A stretch of 7,182 nucleotides of DNA from Gammaproteobacteria bacterium (GCA_004322325.1 SCTP01000103.1:1-7182), one strand, 5' to 3'. Shown: positions 1-6,723, counted from the stretch's first letter. A program made the numbers and translations. The notes: generated from the sequence alone by a model not told the origin.

Positions 1-1
1 T

Positions 2-325
2 ATTTACTCTGCTAAAGCAAATCACGGACACCATTTTCCAGGAGAAGAATATATTAAAGTAGAGTTCAGAACACAACCAAATGACCAGCAACAGTTTTGC
101 AATGATATTAATAACTGCATCACACAATTAATCCAGGATGATTTACCAGTATCTTTTTTTGCTAACAACCATGGAATTCGCCACATTCAAATTGGTTCAT
201 CGGCAAGGATGTGTGGTGGTACACATGTAAGCTCGACGAGAGAGTTAGTAGGTTGCCAGGTTACAAAAGCAAAATTCTCTCTCAAAAACGGAAAAATAGA
301 AGCGACTATATTTTATTCGTGTTAA
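2..325 (+). CDS. AlaX-type alanyl-tRNA editing protein, C-terminal part (5' end outside window)
   Basis: An open frame runs from the window edge to TAA at 323-325 and gives 107 visible residues. It carries the hallmark of the threonyl/alanyl-tRNA synthetase second additional domain: CGGTHV at visible residues 71-76, whose Cys and His belong to the zinc site of this family. Near the start, HHFPGEEYIKVEF resembles the HFP-(x)-YVEF segment of small stand-alone AlaX proteins. The other zinc ligands (HxxxH) would lie upstream, outside the window. Known members hydrolyse Ser-tRNA(Ala) or Gly-tRNA(Ala) in the cytoplasm and so back up AlaRS proofreading. The short tail after CGGTHV suggests the small AlaX form rather than the end of full-length AlaRS, which would continue into a C-Ala domain. 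The last 20 nt overlap the end of the convergent LuxR-type gene. Confidence 0.82.
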   Translation: MYSAKANHGHHFPGEEYIKVEFRTQPNDQQQFCNDINNCITQLIQDDLPVSFFANNHGIRHIQIGSSARMCGGTHVSSTRELVGCQVTKAKFSLKNGKIEATIFYSC

Positions 326-1181
326 TTAGATAAGCATGAATACCATTACAGAGTAAAAAATTTATTAGCTCAACTCGGTCATCGCAATTTGTTTTTAACC
401 GTAAGGATTCTATATGTGTTTCTACTGTTCGTTGTGATATAAAAAGCTCTTCGGAAATAATGCGGTTAGATTTACCCTGAGCAAGTAAAATTGCACAGTC
501 TATTTCACGTTTTGTCAAATAAATCTCTTTATCATTTACGGTTAAAAAAAAGCGTTTTAACCTTGTCGCTTTTATAAAAGCATTTTTATCGAAATTGGGG
601 AAAGATATACCGTCATCTAGTTTAATAGCTTGATAAAACCCTTGAGCACGCCAAGGTTTTACTAACGGGTCTTTCGATGCATTTTTAATGATATCATGGG
701 CTTCGTTAATAAAATAAATAATGAAACGTTCCAACATATCCAAATTATTAAAATAGAAATTTTCTATTCCTACAGCATCACTCGAAGCATAAAAATGAAA
801 ATATTCATAGTATTGTTTATGTTTTCGAATAACTGATAACTCATTACCTATACCAAATAATTCATGTTGGCTATGCAATTGTGCAAGTAATAATTTTTGT
901 GTTGGATGATTTAAGCTTGCTATCCAATTATTAATTAGCAAATAACGTTGATTTTCAGGAATTAATTCTGGCGTATAAATACGACTCATTTTTGCGCGAC
1001 TAAGAAAAGCATTTTCCATATGACCAGCGTGATTTGATAATTCTACACGTGAGCCATCCTGGCAAACTCGCGAATATTCAAACACCTTAATTGGAGTATG
1101 ATTAAATAAAGGTTTACAGATTTCGTCAATCTCAGCGCAATAAATGAATGAAATATGGCGCTTTAACTGCTCATGATTCAT
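306..1181 (-). CDS. LuxR-family transcriptional regulator with uncharacterised N-terminal domain
   Basis: This 291-residue protein has a C-terminal LuxR/NarL-type helix-turn-helix at about residues 218-282. It begins LTKREID (222-228), and the recognition helix contains RTVETHIESLRLKT (251-264), the classical T-V-x-x-H pattern. The N-terminal 200 residues show no receiver-type phosphorylation motif that I recognise. The region 125-165 (YYEYFHFYAS, then ERFIIYFI) looks like a mixed alpha/beta ligand or PAS/GAF-like sensor, but this is not established. The start is ATG at 1181 with AGGA (1193-1190) 8 nt upstream. That Shine-Dalgarno begins 6 nt after the stop of the transporter gene (18 nt between the genes), so the two are probably cotranscribed, with the regulator second. 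Its 3' end overlaps the convergent AlaX-type gene by 20 nt. The DNA-binding role is secure; ligand and targets are unknown. Confidence 0.88.
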   Translation of the reverse strand: MNHEQLKRHISFIYCAEIDEICKPLFNHTPIKVFEYSRVCQDGSRVELSNHAGHMENAFLSRAKMSRIYTPELIPENQRYLLINNWIASLNHPTQKLLLAQLHSQHELFGIGNELSVIRKHKQYYEYFHFYASSDAVGIENFYFNNLDMLERFIIYFINEAHDIIKNASKDPLVKPWRAQGFYQAIKLDDGISFPNFDKNAFIKATRLKRFFLTVNDKEIYLTKREIDCAILLAQGKSNRIISEELFISQRTVETHIESLRLKTNCDDRVELINFLLCNGIHAYLINTNKI

Positions 1182-1199
1182 CGAAAATTTCCTAATTTT

Positions 1200-2147
1200 T
1201 TATACAGTTTTCAATTGATATCTGACTAATTTGTCTTTCTTATAATGGGTGTATACACCGCTTAACACAAGAACACTTGTTGCAGTAACAACCAATGCAG
1301 ATGCTGGAGAAAATGATGATATACTTTTAAGTAACTGAAAAACAAAAACGAGTGCCGGCATAAGAGGTGCTACCAAAGAAACAATGATAGGCTCAAGCTG
1401 TTTAATACTAATCTGAACTAAATATAAAGGAATAACAACCAAACAGATAGTAACAATGATAATATCATTCCAGTCACTAATAGGAACAAAGAAATTTCCA
1501 TTTTTTGCTAACAATATAAGACCCGCTAAAATTACGGTAAGAAGAAAGCGTGAAGCCAATATTTCCTTAGCGCTAAAATGATTATTGCTAAGTTTTTTTG
1601 CATATAAATTACCTGCAGACGTAGCAAAACCAACAATGAGGCAACTTAAAGTTGAATATGTTAATGTTAAGAAAGAGAACCTTCCAAGCGTTGTAACTCC
1701 TGAAAAAGAAAGATAAATCGCATATAAGATAACAAGCAATAGCAACGAAGAAATTACAATATCCGAATAGTTTAATTTTTTACCTTTATAAATAAAAGCG
1801 GTCAGAATTAACGTAGCGATTGGCCCAAGACCTAGAGTAATGGTGCTAACAATAGCAGGCTCAATATATTTCAGCGGATATATTAAGAAAAACCAAGCAC
1901 CAAAAGTGCTTACATTTAATCCATACACATTACGCCGATTTTCGATTGTTTTTAATTTAAGTAAGGTGCTAGTAGTGTTCCTGATATTCAGAAGGATAAA
2001 CAATATAGTTGATAATAAAAACGTATAAAAACAAAGAATAACAGGATCAATTTTTTGACTAACGTTGCTAATAATAACTCGCGCTAGAGCTGAAAAAAAA
2101 CACCAACCTAAAATACACATCAGCCCAAAAATTGACTTATTGTACAT
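1200..2147 (-). CDS. EamA/DMT-type multi-pass transporter
   Basis: The protein is about 315 residues and very hydrophobic. It has roughly ten membrane segments in two similar halves: about residues 6-150, and 158-300 after a loop. This matches the ten-helix EamA drug/metabolite transporter fold. A recognisable piece is the helix-3/4 border, LKYIEPAIVSTITLGLGPI, and its partner in the second half, IKQLEPIIVSLVAPLMP. These two related P-containing stretches show the internal duplication of the family. An in-frame TTG lies 27 nt upstream (2174), but ATG at 2147 is preferred because GAGGA (2157-2153) sits 5 nt before it. It is the first gene of an apparent operon with the LuxR-type regulator 18 nt downstream. 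DMT proteins export or import metabolites, often amino acids or small amines, across the inner membrane. The substrate cannot be read from the sequence. Confidence 0.82.
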   Translation of the reverse strand: MYNKSIFGLMCILGWCFFSALARVIISNVSQKIDPVILCFYTFLLSTILFILLNIRNTTSTLLKLKTIENRRNVYGLNVSTFGAWFFLIYPLKYIEPAIVSTITLGLGPIATLILTAFIYKGKKLNYSDIVISSLLLLVILYAIYLSFSGVTTLGRFSFLTLTYSTLSCLIVGFATSAGNLYAKKLSNNHFSAKEILASRFLLTVILAGLILLAKNGNFFVPISDWNDIIIVTICLVVIPLYLVQISIKQLEPIIVSLVAPLMPALVFVFQLLKSISSFSPASALVVTATSVLVLSGVYTHYKKDKLVRYQLKTV

Positions 2148-2152
2148 CTTCT

Positions 2153-2157
2153 TCCTC
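2153..2157 (-). promoter_or_regulatory. Shine-Dalgarno GAGGA deciding the start of the DMT transporter
   Basis: On the minus strand GAGGA lies 5 nt before ATG at 2147. The alternative TTG start at 2174 has no purine-rich element at a suitable distance, and the GAGGA would then sit inside the coding sequence. Confidence 0.6.
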
Positions 2158-2300
2158 TTTATGTAAGCGAGCAATTTTCGGTCTGAAGGATAACATAAGT
2201 TTATGAAACTTCACAAGACGCATGCACTTTTTCCGTAATTAAAACATCAGTGCCGCATATCATATAAAGAGAAACACCAGGAAACATAATTATTCTTTCC

Positions 2301-2840
2301 TCAGCACACCAACGGCTTCCCCTGACTATCCTTAATCACCCCATTCTTATCCGGATACAACACCCTCGTCTCCCCCGATTGATTCAGCGTCATTGCCCAA
2401 GCAGGCTGTTCCGCCGCCTCATGGCAATACCAAAACGTCCCATTATTACTACTACGCACCAACCCCGTCGGCAAAAATTGCAGATAGCTGAGATACGAAG
2501 GATAAGATCGCAAATAAATCGTACCACCTCGAGCATCTTCCTGTACCACCGACAGAATCTTGCTCGCATCACTTACCACCCCATCATCATTATCATCGAT
2601 AAAAACCAACAAGCCATCTGCCCAATCACCAGAGCAAGTGGCATGATTACTACTCTTGCACACCCCCACTTGCACATGCCGCGCTTCGGATTCTTGTCGT
2701 GCGTACTGAATCGTACGCAATAATTGATTTTGCAAAACTGCATCATTTTCGCGATTAAAAAAAGGATGCCAGGAAGGTAATGCAACAGCAGCCAAAATAC
2801 TCATAATACAAAGTGTGATGAGTACTTCCACTAAGTTCAC
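2301..2840 (-). CDS. fimT: GspH/FimT-type minor pseudopilin, lacking its prepilin leader (probably broken at the 5' end)
   Basis: The frame encodes 179 residues. It starts with the conserved pilin N-helix (NLVEVLITLCIMSILAAVALP), followed by a C-terminal domain typical of FimT/GspH. That domain has paired cysteines at 61 and 69 in VCKSSNHATC, then DWADGLLVFIDDNDDG, FLPTGLV, a WYC motif and a terminal Cys. Such proteins help prime type IV pilus assembly in the inner membrane. The first possible start is GTG at 2840, and TAA (the lysS stop) lies two codons upstream in frame. Counted from this GTG, the essential pilin glutamate is residue 5, exactly its number in the mature protein. The whole leader and the Gly at -1, which prepilin peptidase needs, are therefore missing. 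An ATG at 2844 overlaps the lysS stop but is in another frame. The product is probably non-functional unless synthesis starts elsewhere. Confidence 0.75.
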   Translation of the reverse strand: MNLVEVLITLCIMSILAAVALPSWHPFFNRENDAVLQNQLLRTIQYARQESEARHVQVGVCKSSNHATCSGDWADGLLVFIDDNDDGVVSDASKILSVVQEDARGGTIYLRSYPSYLSYLQFLPTGLVRSSNNGTFWYCHEAAEQPAWAMTLNQSGETRVLYPDKNGVIKDSQGKPLVC

Positions 2841-2843
2841 ACA

Positions 2844-3350
2844 TTAATCCTTCGGCCGCATGTGCGGAAAGAGAATCACATCGCGAATAGAAGGTGAATT
2901 GGTAAATAACATCACCAACCGATCAATCCCAATTCCCTCACCCGCCGTCGGTGGCATGCCATGCTCAAGCGCCGTGACATAATCCGCATCATACGGCATC
3001 GCTTCTTCATTACCGGCTGCTTTATCTTCCATTTGCTTACGAAAACGCTCTGCTTGATCTTCCGGATCATTTAATTCTGAAAACCCATTCGCAATTTCTC
3101 GACCTGCAATAAACAACTCGAAACGATCCGTAATCAACGGATTATCATCATTCCGCCGCGCGAGCGGGGATGTCTCCGCCGGATATTCCGTGATAAAAGT
3201 AGGTTGCTTTAATTCATGCTCCACCGTTTTCTCAAATATCTCGACTTGAATCTTGCCCAACCCATAACTTTCCTGCACTGGAATCTCAAGTTTTTTAGCC
3301 GTACGTTTCGCTATGAGCCGATTAGGAGCTGTAATCGACTCATCAATGCC
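2844..3350 (-). pseudogene. lysS: Lysyl-tRNA synthetase, C-terminal fragment
   Basis: This frame matches the last third of class II LysRS. It contains [45 protein letters not shown] and motif 3 in [13 protein letters not shown], and ends naturally in LFPHMRPKD then TAA. LysRS is usually about 500 residues. The frame is open only back to 3350, after a TAA at 3353-3351, giving about 168 codons. The earliest codons ([19 protein letters not shown]) still look like LysRS, so the break lies close to 3350. The anticodon-binding domain and motifs 1 and 2 are absent, and the only in-frame start of note is GTG at 3278. The fragment cannot charge tRNA. A complete lysS should exist elsewhere if this is a chromosome. 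Its stop overlaps an ATG (TAATG), the remnant start of the pseudopilin gene, and its 5' end overlaps the methyltransferase stop by 8 nt. Confidence 0.85.
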
Positions 3351-4121
3351 TTAAGGTTTTGCCATAATAGCAAAACACCGATGTCGTAGATAGTGGATCA
3401 CCAGGAAACATTCTCTCTAATTCTTTCCTATGCTCCTCATCAAACTGCACAACCTCTTCCTTCGTTAACGTAGCAGCGATACCTGCAGAAGCCCTAACGC
3501 GACCACACCAAGCTTCATGAGAATACTCTGCCATGACATCAAAACTGAAAGTTTCAATACCTTGAAAGCCCGCGCCAATCAATTGAGTCAGCCATTGAGG
3601 ATAAAATCCATTTCCACCGTGCATTTTCCAATTAGGATTATACTTAAGAATAAGCTTCTCACTCAGTTCAGGGATATTTCCTTTTAAGGGTATCCAATCA
3701 TAATGTGTAATGACCAATTTCCCTTCAGGCTTAATCACACGCAAGACTTCTTGAAGTGCTTTCCTGCTATCAAACCAATGCCAACATTGCCCTGCAGCCA
3801 CTACATCAAAATATTGATTTGGTTGCTGGGTATTTTCTGCTATCGCAATTTCATATTTAATTCGTGTAGCGCCCCCCGCTTCCTCAAGTAACTTAGCTTG
3901 TTCGATTAATTCTTTTGACGGATCAATGGCAATTACCTCAGTACCTACTAAAGCAAAACCTCTTGCAACGAAACCTGCTCCTGTTCCAAGGTCTAAAATT
4001 TTTTGACCTTTCAGCCCAATTCCTAGCTTTCTCAATCGCTCAAAAAATTAATTGGGAAATATTTGACGATATTTTTTTATACTCAAATGCCGTTTTTTCC
4101 AAAATCTGGACTTGCTAACAT
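3343..4121 (-). pseudogene. Class I SAM-dependent methyltransferase with broken 5' end
   Basis: The open part (TTG 4035 to TGA 3343, 230 codons) has a Rossmann methyltransferase core. Motif I is LDLGTGAG (residues 14-21), the acidic ribose-binding Asp is in IDPS (37-40), and GQCWHWFD (82-89) and LKYNPNWKMHGGNGFYPQW follow. The family usually has about 30 more N-terminal residues with a Y-R-x-x-F/Y-P-x-E-x-F-E-R-L segment. These are present upstream but damaged. TAA at 4050-4048 replaces the expected Glu in FPN(*)FFERL, an extra A sits in the A7 tract (4078-4072), and one extra base lies within 4091-4084. Correcting the two indels joins MLASPDFGKN from ATG 4121 to FEYKKYRQIFPN. Substrate unknown. 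A short protein from TTG is conceivable, but it lacks the N-terminal helix covering the SAM site. Confidence 0.72.
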
Positions 4122-4137
4122 GTTAATGACTGGACTT
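4106..4137. repeat. 8-bp direct repeats flanking a 10-bp palindrome
   Basis: CTGGACTT occurs at 4106-4113 and again at 4130-4137. Between them lies the perfect palindrome TAACATGTTA (4116-4125). The block covers the presumed original start codon of the broken methyltransferase gene (ATG at 4121 on the minus strand) and the short gap to the preceding small gene. It could be an operator or a chance arrangement. No function is shown by the sequence. Confidence 0.4.
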
Positions 4138-4144
4138 CCCCTGG

Positions 4145-4435
4145 CTATCTTAATCCTTCTGCAGCTTTCTTTGCAGAAAGCAAAGCTACTTTTTCATTCA
4201 ATATAGATTCACAGCCTCGTGTAAACCCTATATCATAAACGTCATTTGCATTCATATTAAACAATATATTTTTATCTTTAGAAATCTCTTCGGCTGTTCG
4301 TATAAATCTAATTTCCCCTTTTATTTCAATTATAAAAATATATTGCTTTTTTTCTCTATCAAATTTTTTAGACGCAATGCTATAGGTTAATTCTCTTGAA
4401 TTACTATTGAACGTTTGGCATAAAGAAGAACTCAT
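4145..4435 (-). CDS. Small uncharacterised protein (96 aa)
   Basis: I do not recognise this protein. The 96-residue product is soluble, with no signal peptide or membrane segment. Alternating hydrophobic stretches (YSIASKKF, QYIFIIEIKGEIRFIR) suggest a small beta-sheet or hairpin. A helical C-terminal half follows (ANDVYDIGFTRGCESILNEK, then a K/A-rich tail) with one Cys. Support for a real gene comes from the start: ATG at 4435 with GAGGA (4450-4446) 10 nt upstream and a promoter-like TTGACT-N16-TTTAAT just before it. Codon use is AT-rich like the methionine transporter genes. It lies 71 nt after the end of the metI-metQ gene and just before the broken methyltransferase, so it may be a stand-alone transcript. 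It could have been the first gene of a unit with the methyltransferase. Confidence 0.6.
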   Translation of the reverse strand: MSSSLCQTFNSNSRELTYSIASKKFDREKKQYIFIIEIKGEIRFIRTAEEISKDKNILFNMNANDVYDIGFTRGCESILNEKVALLSAKKAAEGLR

Positions 4436-4456
4436 ACTGAAATAATCCTCTTATTC

Positions 4457-4484
4457 ATTAAACTGTTTTTTTACGAATAGTCAA
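4457..4484 (-). promoter_or_regulatory. Predicted sigma70-type promoter for the 96-aa gene
   Basis: On the minus strand TTGACT (4484-4479, 5/6 to consensus) is followed after 16 bp by TTTAAT (4462-4457, 5/6). Transcription would begin near 4450, right at the ribosome-binding site and about 15 nt before ATG 4435, so the leader would be very short. Confidence 0.45.
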
Positions 4485-4506
4485 TAAAAATTTACCCAAT
4501 CTATCA

Positions 4507-5955
4507 CTATTTCCACGCAGGAATAGCAGCCCCATCAGAAAATATTTCCTCTGTTTTTTCTCTAACACGTTGAGAATGCATTACCAAAATTAATTTTTTC
4601 ATTATAGCTTTGTTTTTATCCTGCTCTCTTACTGCAATTATATTTGCATAAAGTGAATCGCTACCTTCTTTAAGAATAGCCTGCTTGATATTTAAACCAG
4701 TCGAACCAATAAAATCATTATTAATCGCAACAAGATCAACATCTCTTAAAGCACGTGGCAATTGAGCAGAATCCAACAATTTAAATTGATAATTATGATT
4801 ATTAAAAACGATATCATTTAATGTTGATAATGCCCCTACATTTGATTTCAACATAATTAATCCTGATTTTTGCAAAAGCAATAAAGCACGACCACAGTTA
4901 CTTGGATCGTTTGATATTGCAATCAATGCGCCATCTTTTAATTGCGAAATATTTTTAATTTTTTGCGAATAAATTCCCATAGGGTAAACAAATGTTTTTG
5001 AAAGAATTGCTAGCTGATAATGATTAGCTCTAACTTGTGCTTGAAAATAAGGTTCATGCTGAAAAATATTTGCATCAATACTGCGGTTATTAAGTGCAAT
5101 ATTTGGCTGAGTATAGTCGGTAAATGGTATAATTTTCAAATGGAAACCATATTTTTTTTGAGCCACCTCATCAGCAACTTTCATCACTTCTTCCGGCAAA
5201 CCACTCATTACACCAACACGCAAAATATTCTCTTGTTTATAAAATGGGAAAAATTGGTAAATTAAACAAATAATCCATAATACGATACTTCCAAAAAAAA
5301 CCAAATCAATCCGTCGCTTCTTTGTTAATGTATTACCTACGGATTGAATCAATTGTACTATTAATATCAACATAATACTGGTTTCCAGCATAACCATAAC
5401 ATTAAAGCGTTGATAGCCATAATTAATAGCAAGCTCTCCTAATCCGCCACCACCAACAACTCCCGCCATTGCTGAATAACCAATTAAACTAATAACTGTA
5501 AGTGTTGCTCCTCTAATGAGAACTTGTAAGCTCTCAGGAAAAAGGACTTTGATAACCGTGTGCCAGGTAGAAGCACCCATAGCATTTGCTACCTCAATCA
5601 AACCAGATGGAACTTCAGTTAATGCGTTTTCACATACTCTAGCAAAAAATGGGATTGCTGCTACAATTAACGGAACAATAGCAGCATTTGTACCAATAGT
5701 TGTTCCTACAAGAAATCGCGTTAATGGTAAAATACTAATCATTAATATAATAAAAGGAATAGAACGCGTCACATTTACAAAAAATCCAATAATCACATTT
5801 AATGATTTATTTTCAATTGCTTGATTTTTTCCTGTTAGAAAAAGAAACGTACCTAATAAAAGTCCCAAAATAATACTTATAAAACCCGCGATAAAAACCA
5901 TGTAAATAGTTTCCCACGTAGCTTTAAGTAGAGGTAAAATAGCAAATCCAGTCAT
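4507..5955 (-). CDS. metI/metQ: Methionine ABC transporter, fused MetI permease and MetQ substrate-binding protein
   Basis: The 482-residue protein joins two proteins that are usually separate. Residues 1-215 are a MetI-type permease with about five membrane helices and the EAA coupling motif at 121-140 (EVANAMGAST...), which contacts the ATPase. They include the family sequence SAMAGVVGGGGLGELAINYGYQRF (161-184, several residues of which are near-invariant). A further hydrophobic helix at about 218-237 leads into a MetQ/NlpA-type binding domain (245-482). Its marks are LRVGVMSGLPEEV, the repeated ANIFQHEPYF area, AISNDPSNCGRAL and the end SDGAAIPAWK. The extra helix replaces the lipoprotein signal: no proper lipobox is visible around Cys230. 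The binding domain would be tethered in the periplasm. The start is ATG 5955 with AGGA (5968-5965) 9 nt upstream. It lies 15 nt after metN and is surely cotranscribed with it. Role: import of L- or D-methionine. Confidence 0.92.
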   Translation of the reverse strand: MTGFAILPLLKATWETIYMVFIAGFISIILGLLLGTFLFLTGKNQAIENKSLNVIIGFFVNVTRSIPFIILMISILPLTRFLVGTTIGTNAAIVPLIVAAIPFFARVCENALTEVPSGLIEVANAMGASTWHTVIKVLFPESLQVLIRGATLTVISLIGYSAMAGVVGGGGLGELAINYGYQRFNVMVMLETSIMLILIVQLIQSVGNTLTKKRRIDLVFFGSIVLWIICLIYQFFPFYKQENILRVGVMSGLPEEVMKVADEVAQKKYGFHLKIIPFTDYTQPNIALNNRSIDANIFQHEPYFQAQVRANHYQLAILSKTFVYPMGIYSQKIKNISQLKDGALIAISNDPSNCGRALLLLQKSGLIMLKSNVGALSTLNDIVFNNHNYQFKLLDSAQLPRALRDVDLVAINNDFIGSTGLNIKQAILKEGSDSLYANIIAVREQDKNKAIMKKLILVMHSQRVREKTEEIFSDGAAIPAWK

Positions 5956-5970
5956 AATCTAATATCCTAT

Positions 5971-6723
5971 TTATAAAATATCACCATGCATTGATGTTTG
6001 TAATAATTGACGTGTAATGATAGATTTTGGTCTAGTTAATAATTCAATCGTCGTAGCATATTCTATTAACCTACCTTGATCTAACACACCCGCATAATCA
6101 CATATATATTTTATAACGTTTGTTTCATGGGTAATAATTAAAATAGTTACACCTAATTTTTTATTAATTTCTTTTAATAAATTTAAAATAGAAAAAGTTG
6201 ATTTTGAATCTAAAGCTGAAGTTGGTTCATCACAAAGTAATATATTCGGATACGTCGCTAATGCTCTAGCAATTGCAACCCTCTGCTTCTGACCTCCACT
6301 TAATTGCGAAGGATAGTGATTGTAGCGATCACTGAGATGAACTAGCTCCAGCAAAGAAGAAACTCTTTCCTTAATCTTATCTTTCTTCTCCCCTAATAAT
6401 TCTAAAGGTAAAGCAATATTATCAAACGCGGTTCGCGATTGAAGTAAATTAAAATGTTGAAATATCATTCCAATACGCTGGCGTTGTCTCTTTAATTCAT
6501 TAATAGAAACCATTGTAATATCAACGTCATTTATATAAATATGACCCTTGCTAGGCTTTTCTAACAAATTAATGGAACGCAATAACGTACTTTTACCAGC
6601 ACCACTTTTGCCAATAATTCCAACTATCTCCCCAGCCTGAATACTGAGGTTAATATCTTGCAAAGCGTAAAAAGTACGATTATTTAATGGATACATTTTG
6701 GTAACTTGATGTAATGCAATCAT
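5971..6723 (-). CDS. metN: Methionine ABC transporter ATP-binding protein MetN, without C-terminal regulatory domain
   Basis: This 250-residue ABC ATPase contains every catalytic element. Numbering from ATG 6723: Walker A GKSGAGKS at 38-45, Q-loop FQHFN near 89, signature LSGGQKQR at 141-148, Walker B ILLCDEP at 161-167 with the catalytic Glu, D-loop SALD, and switch His in ITHE at 199. The MetN subfamily is indicated by the sequence and by the adjacent MetI-MetQ gene. It powers methionine uptake at the inner membrane. E. coli MetN has about 343 residues and a C-terminal NIL/ACT-like domain that binds methionine and shuts transport off. This protein ends about 50 residues after the switch His and lacks it. 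ATG 6723 is chosen over TTG 6729 because GAGG (6733-6730) is 6 nt before the ATG and directly touches the TTG. Confidence 0.92.
   Translation of the reverse strand: MIALHQVTKMYPLNNRTFYALQDINLSIQAGEIVGIIGKSGAGKSTLLRSINLLEKPSKGHIYINDVDITMVSINELKRQRQRIGMIFQHFNLLQSRTAFDNIALPLELLGEKKDKIKERVSSLLELVHLSDRYNHYPSQLSGGQKQRVAIARALATYPNILLCDEPTSALDSKSTFSILNLLKEINKKLGVTILIITHETNVIKYICDYAGVLDQGRLIEYATTIELLTRPKSIITRQLLQTSMHGDIL

Noticed and set aside
2148..2300. Promoter for the DMT-LuxR operon
   Set aside because: Candidates on the minus strand (TATGAT at 2264-2259 without a -35; TTGTGA at 2216-2211 with TGTTAT at 15 bp) are too weak to assign. A promoter is expected in this gap, but I cannot place it.
2379..2785. 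Open frames of 60-114 codons on both strands within the pseudopilin gene
   Set aside because: They overlap a frame with clear GspH/FimT features, have odd compositions (rich in R, I, M or C) and no ribosome-binding sites. They are shadows of the real gene.
2844..3278. A short functional LysRS-like paralogue (such as a GenX/EpmA type) starting at GTG 3278
   Set aside because: LysRS-like sequence continues upstream of the GTG to about 3350, and motifs 1 and 2 are missing. GenX/EpmA keeps the whole catalytic core, so this is a fragment.
4436..4506. Rho-independent terminator after metI-metQ
   Set aside because: T- and A-rich runs occur, but no GC-rich hairpin precedes them.
5020..5824. Plus-strand open frames of 81 and 102 codons opposite metI-metQ
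   Set aside because: They are antisense to a well-conserved gene, with no family features or start signals.
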